64,000 nt of DNA from UBA4722 sp041690995 (GTDB taxonomy: Bacteria; Pseudomonadota; Gammaproteobacteria; DSM-16500). Below the pieces are notes generated by a model. The model saw only the letters and a program-made list of their open reading frames with translations. It had not been told where the DNA came from and ran no database searches. Positions 34,831-42,736 of the stretch are shown piece by piece. The number at the start of each line of letters is the position of its first letter. Position 1 is the stretch's first letter. The position numbers and the translations under genes are program-made. The stretch is from positions 62,001 through 126,000 of the forward strand of contig JBEPVM010000001.1 in assembly GCA_041690995.1 (NCBI GenBank), in the 5' to 3' direction.

Positions 34831-36720
34831 ATGAATATGAAACTGGCTTTTTGTCTATTTAAGTATTTCCCCTTTGGCGGATTGCAACGTGATTTCTTGC
34901 GTATCGCCAAAGAAGCTGTGCGCCGTGGGCATCAGGTCGATGTGTTTACAATGGTGTGGGAGGGGGAGTTAGAACCTACTCTTTCAATTCATATTATTCC
35001 TGTTAAAAAATCACAAAATCACCAGCGTGCTCAAGAATTTTTTGCAAAAATTCAGCCTCGGTTAGCTGAATATGATTTAGTGGTTGGCTTTAATAAAATG
35101 CCTGGTCTTGATGTCTATTATGCGGCAGATATTTGCTATCAAGCAAAGGCTAAACGACAGCGTGGCGCCTGGTATCAGTTAACACCGCGTTATCGTCATT
35201 TAATTGATTATGAGAAGTCTGTATTTTCTGTGGATACTAATACTAATACTAAGATTTTATTACTGTCGCACAAACAACAAAAAGAATTTGTTTGCTTTTA
35301 TAAAACACCGGGCACGCGTTTTGAATTATTACCGCCAGGTATCGCGAAAGATCGTATCGCGCCTCGCAATGCGTTGGATATTCGCCATGCTGTACGACAA
35401 ATATGTGGAATCCAGGAACAAGAATTTTTATTATTATTGGTGGGTTCTGGATTTAAAACGAAGGGGTTGGATCGTGTTTTATTGGGGTATGCTGGGTTAC
35501 CTAATGAATTAAAAAATAAATCGTATCTCTATATCGTAGGGCAAGATAATTCTTACTTTTTTGAAAAACAAGCAAAAAAATTAAATATTTCATCGCGCAT
35601 CAAATTTCTTGGCGGGCGTAATGATGTCGCTGATTTGTTATTGGCGGCTGATGTATTAGTACATCCTGCCTATAATGAAAATACAGGCACGGTGTTATTA
35701 GAAGCGCTCGCCTCCGGATTGCCTGTTTTAACAACGGATGTCTGTGGTTATGCGCATTTTATCAAAGACGCTGAAGCGGGTATAGTGCTCTCTTCTCCTT
35801 TTCAGCAAAGAGAATTTAATCAAAGTCTAGTAGAAATGCTATCTCATCAAAAACGTATTGAGTGGCAGGAAAAAGCGTTGGCATTTTCTAGGCAAGCGGA
35901 TATTTATAGTTTGCCTGAACGAGCGGTGGATGTGATTGAAAATAGTCAACGCCAGAAAAAATATAGTTTTGAAGAAATGATGATGCTCAAAGGGGAAGTC
36001 TATCGTGCGTTGGAAGGACGCTCCACACAGCGTATTGTATTAGACAATCAAGTGTATTTTATTAAGCAACATCGTGGTGTCGGTTGGAAGGAAATTTTTA
36101 AGAATATTTTTCAATTAAAAATACCTGTTATTAGCGCTAAAAATGAATGGCTGGCATTACGACGATTACAGGAATTAAATATTGCATCTCCCAAAATCAT
36201 CAGTTATGGTTGTCGCGGCATTAACCCTGCGATACGAAAATCTTATATTGTGATGGAAGCGTTAAAAAATCATATTAGTTTAGAAGAGTTAAGTAAAAAA
36301 TGGCAAAATTGTCCGCCTTCTTTTATAACGAAAAAAAATCTTATTGAAGCGGTAGCGCACATTGCCCGAACCTTACATGAAAATGGAGTTAACCATCGGG
36401 ATTTTTATATTTGCCATTTTTTGTTAGAGGTAAGTTTATTAGAGGTAGAGCCAATATCGCGGAATCCTAAACTTTATTTAATTGATTTACATCGAGCGTG
36501 TGTACGAAAAAAAATACCTGTACGGTGGATCATTAAAGATCTTGCAGGGCTGTATTTTTCAGTTAAAAACATTGGATTGACTCAACGCGATTTTTTGCGA
36601 TTTATTAGAATATATCATAATAAAACATATCATAATAAAAATAGCTTTCGAGAAGAATTTGAATTTTGGAAAAAGGTGGTTCAACGTGGTGAAAAATTAT
36701 ATAAAAAAATCGCGGCATAG
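34831..36720 (+). CDS. LPS core glucosyltransferase WaaG fused to heptose kinase WaaP
   Basis: A 629-residue fusion. Residues 1 to about 370 match WaaG (GT-B fold, GT4): FKYFPFGGLQRDFLRIA, VVGFNKMPGLDVYYAAD, the LEALASGLPVLTTDVCGYAHF donor site. Residues about 380-629 match WaaP, an LPS heptose kinase: KGEVYRALEGRST, KQHRGVGWKEIFKNI, the catalytic VNHRDFYICHFLL near 520 and LYLIDLHRAC. In enterics these are separate adjacent genes. The frame is continuous with no stop or low-quality join. The protein would add glucose to heptose and phosphorylate heptose at the inner-membrane face. Confidence 0.9.
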   Translation: MNMKLAFCLFKYFPFGGLQRDFLRIAKEAVRRGHQVDVFTMVWEGELEPTLSIHIIPVKKSQNHQRAQEFFAKIQPRLAEYDLVVGFNKMPGLDVYYAADICYQAKAKRQRGAWYQLTPRYRHLIDYEKSVFSVDTNTNTKILLLSHKQQKEFVCFYKTPGTRFELLPPGIAKDRIAPRNALDIRHAVRQICGIQEQEFLLLLVGSGFKTKGLDRVLLGYAGLPNELKNKSYLYIVGQDNSYFFEKQAKKLNISSRIKFLGGRNDVADLLLAADVLVHPAYNENTGTVLLEALASGLPVLTTDVCGYAHFIKDAEAGIVLSSPFQQREFNQSLVEMLSHQKRIEWQEKALAFSRQADIYSLPERAVDVIENSQRQKKYSFEEMMMLKGEVYRALEGRSTQRIVLDNQVYFIKQHRGVGWKEIFKNIFQLKIPVISAKNEWLALRRLQELNIASPKIISYGCRGINPAIRKSYIVMEALKNHISLEELSKKWQNCPPSFITKKNLIEAVAHIARTLHENGVNHRDFYICHFLLEVSLLEVEPISRNPKLYLIDLHRACVRKKIPVRWIIKDLAGLYFSVKNIGLTQRDFLRFIRIYHNKTYHNKNSFREEFEFWKKVVQRGEKLYKKIAA

Positions 36721-38122
36721 CAGAGATATTTCTTTATCAGAGCCTTTTGAACTGGCATTAAAAGATAGCAAAGAAAATGTCTATTGCGATAAAATCATTC
36801 GGACTATCCCAGGAAAACGATTAGTCGTGTTTGGTAAATGGGGCAATCAAGAGATTGTCGCCAAGTTATTTTATAAAAAATGCCATTTAGAACGTGATGT
36901 TGCTGGTATTCATATTTTATTGCAGGAAAATGTCCCGACCCCACGTTTGCTTTATCAGGGAATAGGCACAATAGTGAATAAAAAAATGGAAGTTTTGTTA
37001 TTTGAAAGAATTACCTGGGCGGAAAATTTGGAATTTATTTGGCAAGAAAAAAAAGATTCGTGCGAAGCTGTGGAATTAATGAATAGGATTGTAACAGAAA
37101 TAGCAACGCAGCATGTGTTAGGTATACAGCAACTGGACTTGCATTTAAAAAATTTCTTAGTGACAGAAAAAACAATTTATACATTAGATGGGGGTGGAAT
37201 TAAAAAAACCCCTCCGACATTGGATAAAAAATCTAGTTTAAATAATCTCGCTTTATTTTTTTCTCAACTAGGCTTAAATACAGAATCTTTACAAAAAGAG
37301 TTATTTAAAACATATTCCAAGCTGCGTGGCTGGATTATTAAGCAAACTGATTGGGATGTATTAAAAAAGGTAATCGCTTATCAAAACAAAAAGCGACGAC
37401 AGCAATATCATAAGAAAGTTTTTCGGAATTGCACGGCTTTTGCGAGAGTCAATATACTTAACAAAACTATTGTTTATGATCGTCATTATCAATCACCCCT
37501 ATTCATGGATTTTCTGCATAACCCAGAAAAAATGTTTGCACAATCGGATGTGACATTTTTAAAAGCAGGCCGCACTTCAACTGTTGCAAAAATACGTGTC
37601 GATGAGCGGTGGCTCGTCATTAAACGGTATAATATTAAAAATCCTTGGCATTGGTTGCGACGTTGCTTGCGCAGGACCCGCGCTGCAAATTCCTGGTGGT
37701 TAGCGCATTATTTACGTTTATTTGGTATTTCAACGGCAAAACCTGTCGCTTATATTCAGAATCATTTTTTAGGATTACGCGGCACCTCTTATTTTATTAT
37801 GGAATATATAGCAGGAGAAAATGTGGGTGAATTTTTTTCTACCGCTTCTGAACATGCAAAAAATACTTCAGAAATTGCCAAGCGCATTTTAGATGTGTTT
37901 TATTGTTTAGGAAAATTAAAAATCACTCATGGTGATTTGAAAATGACAAATATTTTATTGGAAAACGAAAAGCCTGTATTAATTGATTTAGATGGCATGC
38001 GTGAGCATAAAACTCTTTTTGGCTTTAAGCGCGCATTTCAGAAAGAGATTAAACGGTTTATGAGAAATTGGGAGCAACAGCCTGGTATTTATAAGCTATT
38101 CATGAGGTTTCCATTATTTTAG
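36686..38122 (+). CDS. Double-domain LPS core kinase (WaaP/InaA-like)
   Basis: I start at the GTG at 36686 (AGGTGG upstream) rather than a TTG nine codons earlier; it overlaps the fusion gene by 35 bases. The 478 residues appear to hold two kinase-like domains in tandem. The first (about 1-260) has IVAKLFYKK, then QQLDLHLKNFLV and LDGGGIKK. The second (about 270-478) has WLVIKRYNI, THGDLKMTNILL near 415 and LIDLDGMREH. Each keeps a plausible catalytic Asp and metal-binding Asp. The pattern resembles the WapP/WapQ/RfaY core kinases. Two sites of core phosphorylation are inferred. Confidence 0.8.
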   Translation: MVKNYIKKSRHSRDISLSEPFELALKDSKENVYCDKIIRTIPGKRLVVFGKWGNQEIVAKLFYKKCHLERDVAGIHILLQENVPTPRLLYQGIGTIVNKKMEVLLFERITWAENLEFIWQEKKDSCEAVELMNRIVTEIATQHVLGIQQLDLHLKNFLVTEKTIYTLDGGGIKKTPPTLDKKSSLNNLALFFSQLGLNTESLQKELFKTYSKLRGWIIKQTDWDVLKKVIAYQNKKRRQQYHKKVFRNCTAFARVNILNKTIVYDRHYQSPLFMDFLHNPEKMFAQSDVTFLKAGRTSTVAKIRVDERWLVIKRYNIKNPWHWLRRCLRRTRAANSWWLAHYLRLFGISTAKPVAYIQNHFLGLRGTSYFIMEYIAGENVGEFFSTASEHAKNTSEIAKRILDVFYCLGKLKITHGDLKMTNILLENEKPVLIDLDGMREHKTLFGFKRAFQKEIKRFMRNWEQQPGIYKLFMRFPLF

Positions 38123-38184
38123 TGCGCGATTATGTCATAACTTGCAAAGTGCAAACGCAAAAAAAAGATTGACTATGCGGCACT

Positions 38185-38970
38185 TTATTTTGCCTGTGGT
38201 GGTTTGAACTTGGGTGATTCACTAATCAGATGAGCGGATTTCAACTCATCCAATAACCCTGCCCCGATCCCTCCTAAGCCTAGCAATCGTTCTTCTGCTT
38301 TTCGAGTGACATAAGGGTCTACAGAGGAATCCCCTGGCAAATCTCTGCCTTCATGGATGCTTCCACCTCTTGCGCTGGTAGCAGAATAACTATCAATGAC
38401 ACCTGACGTATTGCCTTTATTAACAGATAACGCCACAGCGTTACCAAATTGAGTCATGCCAAAAAGACTTTCAAAAACTTCTTCTAATTCTTCATTAGCT
38501 GATGGGCTATCCACAAATCTTGGGTACTCATTCGCGTCTTGTTGCTGTTGTATTTCGCGTTCTATTTTATTCGTCAAGGCATCTAGCTTTTTTTCAAGCT
38601 CTTTTTCACTCAGACGCTTTTCAGGGTTAGGCTCAAGTTTGTTGAGTTCATTCAGAAATGTTTTAAAAAATGTTTGTGCTTCTTTGAGATTAAATTCTGC
38701 TTTGAAAAAAAGCCCGAGGTCAAATTTAAGCGTGGGATTTTTTTCCATAAGAGGCGCAGCTATTAAAGCGACTAAAAGCGTTTTCTGTTTAGCAGGGTCC
38801 GTCAGTAAGTCTTGAGGTACACCGTCTGGATACGCTTCAAGCAATGCGCCTTTTACCATTTGGACGGCTTTTTGTTTATCTTCTGGCTTCATGATGCCTT
38901 TTTCAATTAATTTATCACAGAATTTTTCTAAGGCTTGTTCCAGACGATCTTCTACCATTATATGTGCCAT
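38185..38970 (-). CDS. Hypothetical charged soluble protein
   Basis: A 261-residue cytoplasmic protein with no signal peptide or membrane segment. The N-terminal 150 residues are helical and charged (EQALEKFCDKLIEKG, EKRLSEKELEKKLDAL), ending in a Gln cluster (QQQQD); the rest is Ser/Gly-rich with EERLLGLGGIGAGLLDEL and a basic tail. No family recognised. AAAGGAGCG precedes the ATG. In a Legionellales genome such an orphan could be a secreted effector, but nothing in the sequence proves it. Confidence 0.65.
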   Translation of the reverse strand: MAHIMVEDRLEQALEKFCDKLIEKGIMKPEDKQKAVQMVKGALLEAYPDGVPQDLLTDPAKQKTLLVALIAAPLMEKNPTLKFDLGLFFKAEFNLKEAQTFFKTFLNELNKLEPNPEKRLSEKELEKKLDALTNKIEREIQQQQDANEYPRFVDSPSANEELEEVFESLFGMTQFGNAVALSVNKGNTSGVIDSYSATSARGGSIHEGRDLPGDSSVDPYVTRKAEERLLGLGGIGAGLLDELKSAHLISESPKFKPPQAK

Positions 38971-39060
38971 CGCTACGCTCCTTTTTTAAACAGATAATAA
39001 ATATAGTATACCAAAATGATGACTATTTTTATTGGCCTATTTGCATTACAGTAGTTTTCC

Positions 39061-41091
39061 ATGAAAGATACTCAATCTATCAAGCTATTACAAATTGCAC
39101 TCGCTGTACCTTTGCGGCGTTATTTTCATTATTTACCTCCTGAAACAGGGGGTTGGGAAAAATTGCAGCCTGGAATGCGCGTGCGTGTTCCTTTTCGACG
39201 CCGGGAATTGATCGGAATTTTTGTGGGGTTTACAGATCAATCCGATGTGGCACCGTCTAAATTAAAGCCAGTTTTAGATTTAATAGATGATAGCATTTTA
39301 ATCCCAGAAGATATTTTTAAGCTTTGTGGGTGGGCAAGTGAGTATTATCACTATCCGATTGGCGAAGTTTTAATGAATGCCTTGCCAGTTTTATTACGAC
39401 AAGGCAAAAACGCTACTACTGTTTTAACTACCACTCGCAAAAAAAATGTGCTTGCTGCTTGTCCATCAGAAAATACAGAGCAATCTTTACTATTAAATAC
39501 AGAACAACAAACGGCTCTGAACGCTATCCAAGCTGCTGGAAATCATTTTCAAGTTTTTTTATTAGATGGGGTCACGGGTAGCGGTAAAACAGAAGTGTAT
39601 TTACAGGTGATTGCGGATGTATTAAAAGCACAAAAACAGGTGTTAGTGTTAGTGCCTGAAATTGGTTTAACTCCTCAGACTATTCAACGTTTTCGTGAAC
39701 GATTTTCTATATTAGTTGTTGCTCTGCATTCGGGTCTTAGTGAAAAAGAACGTTTACAGGCGTGGAGCAGCGCGCACTCAAATGACGCCAAAATTTTAAT
39801 TGGTACACGATCAGCTGTCTTTTCATCCATGCCAAATTTGGGACTTATTATTATTGATGAAGAGCATGATCTTTCCTTCAAACAGCAAGATGGTTTTCGC
39901 TATCATGCGCGTGACGTAGCTATTATGCGTGCGCATTTTAAAAAAATTCCTATTATATTAGGCTCGGCAACGCCCGCATTGGAAACTTTATATAAAGCGC
40001 AACAAGGAAAGTTTATTCATTTGCGTTTACCTAATCGTGCGGGTGCGGCGCAATTGCCTGAATTTTCAGTACTGGATATCCGTAATAAACCTTTAGAAGA
40101 AGGGTTGTCACAAGCGATACTTGAAGACATTCGGCAACATTTAGAACGGGGTGAGCAAGTCATGCTGTTTTTAAATCGCCGTGGATTTGCGCCTGTTTTA
40201 TTATGCCGGGCCTGTGGTTGGATGGCGATTTGTAAACGATGTGATATGCGTATGACGTATCATCAACATTCAAATCGTTTGCATTGCCATCATTGTGCTT
40301 CTGACATACCCTTATTTACTCAGTGTGGGGCATGCAACAAAAAAGAATTACAAGCCGTGGGTTTAGGAACTGAGCGTTTAGAAAAAGTATTAAAGAAAAA
40401 TTTTCCGAACTATTCTATTGCACGTATTGATCGTGATAGCACAAAACGTAAAGGTTCAATAGAAGCTTTATTGCAAGCGATACAATCAGGCGAGCATCGT
40501 ATTTTAATTGGTACACAAATGTTAGCAAAAGGACATCATTTCCCTAACGTGACATTGGTTACAATTGTGGATGCTGATGGTGGTTTTTTTAGTAGTGATT
40601 TTCGCGCGCTTGAACGGATGGGACAATTATTATTACAGGTTGCAGGCCGGGCTGGCCGTGTTGAAAAAAAAGGGAAGGTGATTATTCAGACGCATTATCC
40701 TGATCATCCGCTATTACACCCCTTGTTTTATAATAGCTATCAACAATTTGCAGATCTCATATTGAAAGAACGTGCAGGCGCTGCATTGCCGCCGTATTCG
40801 TTTTTTGCATTATTTCGTGCGGAAGCTTATCAAGTGGAACATGCAACGCATTTTTTACAAACAGTCAAAAAACTTTTTTATCCTGCGAATAAAGAACTGC
40901 AATTGTTAGGTCCCGTGCCTGCACCTATGCCGCGTCGAGCGGGGCGGCATCGCGTACAACTTTTAGTGCAGGCTAATCAGCGTGCTGTATTACAAAAATT
41001 TTTAAAAAATTTATTACCAGAAATTGAAAAAATTCGTCAGAAGCAACGTGTTCGCTGGTCGTTGGATGTTGACCCGGCGGAGATGTTTTAG
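39061..41091 (+). CDS. priA: Primosomal replication restart helicase PriA
   Basis: Superfamily 2 helicase that reloads the replisome at broken forks. Walker A GVTGSGKTEVYLQ near residue 178, DEEHD box near 270, and an eight-cysteine zinc-binding region (CRACGWMAICKRC, CHHC, CGAC) in the middle of the helicase lobes. LIGTQMLAKGHHFPNV and LLLQVAGRAGR complete the helicase core. 676 residues, slightly shorter than the E. coli protein. Start is not supported by a strong binding site. Confidence 0.95.
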   Translation: MKDTQSIKLLQIALAVPLRRYFHYLPPETGGWEKLQPGMRVRVPFRRRELIGIFVGFTDQSDVAPSKLKPVLDLIDDSILIPEDIFKLCGWASEYYHYPIGEVLMNALPVLLRQGKNATTVLTTTRKKNVLAACPSENTEQSLLLNTEQQTALNAIQAAGNHFQVFLLDGVTGSGKTEVYLQVIADVLKAQKQVLVLVPEIGLTPQTIQRFRERFSILVVALHSGLSEKERLQAWSSAHSNDAKILIGTRSAVFSSMPNLGLIIIDEEHDLSFKQQDGFRYHARDVAIMRAHFKKIPIILGSATPALETLYKAQQGKFIHLRLPNRAGAAQLPEFSVLDIRNKPLEEGLSQAILEDIRQHLERGEQVMLFLNRRGFAPVLLCRACGWMAICKRCDMRMTYHQHSNRLHCHHCASDIPLFTQCGACNKKELQAVGLGTERLEKVLKKNFPNYSIARIDRDSTKRKGSIEALLQAIQSGEHRILIGTQMLAKGHHFPNVTLVTIVDADGGFFSSDFRALERMGQLLLQVAGRAGRVEKKGKVIIQTHYPDHPLLHPLFYNSYQQFADLILKERAGAALPPYSFFALFRAEAYQVEHATHFLQTVKKLFYPANKELQLLGPVPAPMPRRAGRHRVQLLVQANQRAVLQKFLKNLLPEIEKIRQKQRVRWSLDVDPAEMF

Positions 41092-41131
41092 GAGGAATAA
41101 TTGAATCCTAAACGAACATTCTCAATCTTAA

Positions 41132-41159
41132 TTGACACCCTGTTTCAATTTGCTATACT
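41132..41159 (+). promoter_or_regulatory. Sigma-70 promoter of the leucine tRNA
   Basis: TTGACA at 41132-41137 and TATACT at 41154-41159 with a 16-base spacer, followed by a GC-rich discriminator (GCCCC) typical of stringently controlled stable-RNA promoters. The tRNA starts 15 bases later. Confidence 0.85.
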
Positions 41160-41174
41160 GCCCCTTCTAAAAAT

Positions 41175-41258
41175 GCCGGGATGGCGGAACTGGTAGACGC
41201 GCCGGACTCAAAATCCGGTGGTGGCAACACCGTGTCGGTTCGATTCCGACTCTCGGTA
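41175..41258 (+). tRNA. tRNA-Leu (anticodon CAA)
   Basis: Folds as a class II tRNA: acceptor GCCGGGA with TCTCGGT, D-arm with GGTAGACGC, anticodon stem CCGGA/TCCGG around loop CTCAAAA (anticodon CAA, reading UUG), a long variable arm (TGGTGGCAACACCG) and T-arm GTCGGTTCGATTCCGAC. The discriminator base is A. No CCA is encoded. About 84 bases. Confidence 0.95.
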
Positions 41259-41286
41259 ATTTTTATTTCAGTTTAACTTATTTTAT

Positions 41287-42492
41287 TTAATGGTTTTTTT
41301 CGCAATGAAGGTTTGTCTTTTTAGGAACGTAGGCTTTCAAGTGCTTAACAAATTCGCGTAAAGCCTTGATACCTGTTGCTTCGGCTTGTCTACACCATTC
41401 TTGCAATGCTTCTAGCAGTTCTGCTTGCGAAGCTGTGCTTTTCATCCATAAATTCTGTAATTTTAAACGAAATTGGTAAACGATATTTAACGAAGGATAC
41501 CGTTCACATACCGTTTTTAATTGCTGTTGGCTTGCCGGATCAACAAGAGAAGGTTCGCGCATTAAGATTGTCTTCACGTGTCGCAATAGAGAGCGACTTG
41601 TATTACTCTCTGTACGGAGGCGTTCTTCTCGAAGCACAGGTGAAATCACTTTTTTGCTGTATTGCGCGAGCACCTGAAACCGATGCGTTAGAATAGCCTT
41701 GACTGTATCAATATCGACTGCTTTTTTATCATAAGCGAGTTGCGGTTTAGGTGGAATCCGTTTGGGTTTGGCGAGTCCTAAACATTGTAAAAGACGAATC
41801 ATCAACCAACCGAGATCTATTTCCCACCATTTAACTGAAAACTTGGCAGAAGTTCCATACGTATGATGATTATTATGTAGCTCTTCGCCCCCAATAAATA
41901 AAGCCAGTGGCACGATATTACGTGACGCATCAAGACACTCAAAATTGCGGTACCCAAAATAATGCCCAATACCGTTAATGACACCTGCAGCAAAGAATGG
42001 AATCCAAGCCATTTGCACAGCCCATATTGTTAAACCAATTGCGCCGAATAGCAAAAGATCAATGGCTAACATTGTGTAAATACCCCAAGTGCTGTGGGCG
42101 CTATAAACATTTCTCTCCATCCAGTCATCGGGTGTCCCTTCGCCATAGCGTTCTAGCGTTTCTGCATTGGCTTTTTCTTTGCGATACAATTCAGCGCCTT
42201 GAAGTAAAACCTGCATAATGCCTTTAGTTTGCGGGCTGTGGGGGTCTTCATGAGTTTCCACTTTTGCATGATGTTTGCGATGAATAGATGTCCAGGCTTT
42301 GGTGGTCATGCCTGTCGTTAGCCACAACCAAAAACGAAAAAAATGACTGATGATCGGGTGTAGATCAAGCGCGCGATGTGCCATGCAACGATGTAAATAA
42401 ATCGTCACGCTTAAAATGGTGATTTGTGTGAGCGCAAGCGTTATAACGATATAACCCCACCAAGGTAATTGTTGTAAGAGACCATGCATCAT
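41287..42492 (-). CDS. Membrane fatty acid (acyl-CoA/acyl-lipid) delta-9 desaturase
   Basis: A membrane di-iron desaturase introducing double bonds in saturated fatty acyl chains. The three histidine boxes are HRCMAHRAL (near residue 34), HRKHH (near 72) and HNNHH (near 210), with two pairs of membrane helices. I start at the ATG at 42492, six bases after GGAGGT; an in-frame GTG lies inside that site. The core ends near residue 260; a 130-residue helical C-terminal extension follows (ELLEALQEWCRQAEATG), resembling by memory the tails of some proteobacterial desaturases. Confidence 0.9.
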   Translation of the reverse strand: MMHGLLQQLPWWGYIVITLALTQITILSVTIYLHRCMAHRALDLHPIISHFFRFWLWLTTGMTTKAWTSIHRKHHAKVETHEDPHSPQTKGIMQVLLQGAELYRKEKANAETLERYGEGTPDDWMERNVYSAHSTWGIYTMLAIDLLLFGAIGLTIWAVQMAWIPFFAAGVINGIGHYFGYRNFECLDASRNIVPLALFIGGEELHNNHHTYGTSAKFSVKWWEIDLGWLMIRLLQCLGLAKPKRIPPKPQLAYDKKAVDIDTVKAILTHRFQVLAQYSKKVISPVLREERLRTESNTSRSLLRHVKTILMREPSLVDPASQQQLKTVCERYPSLNIVYQFRLKLQNLWMKSTASQAELLEALQEWCRQAEATGIKALREFVKHLKAYVPKKTNLHCEKNH

Positions 42493-42736
42493 TTTTACCT
42501 CCACACTTTTTGATTTTTGAACTCTGTCTTAGCAGAATGGCGCCATGATAACACAATTTTGTGTTTAAAAGATAAGAATAAAGTATTTCAAGATTTGAGA
42601 CTTCCGCTTTTGCGATGAGATTTGTGCGAGTTAAGCTTGCTATTAACGAAGATCGCGCCTATACTACTCGGCCGAAAATACACCCAGGTTTGAGTTCAAC
42701 CAGTTGTTTTTTAATTTATTTTAAAGTAGGTGTTTT

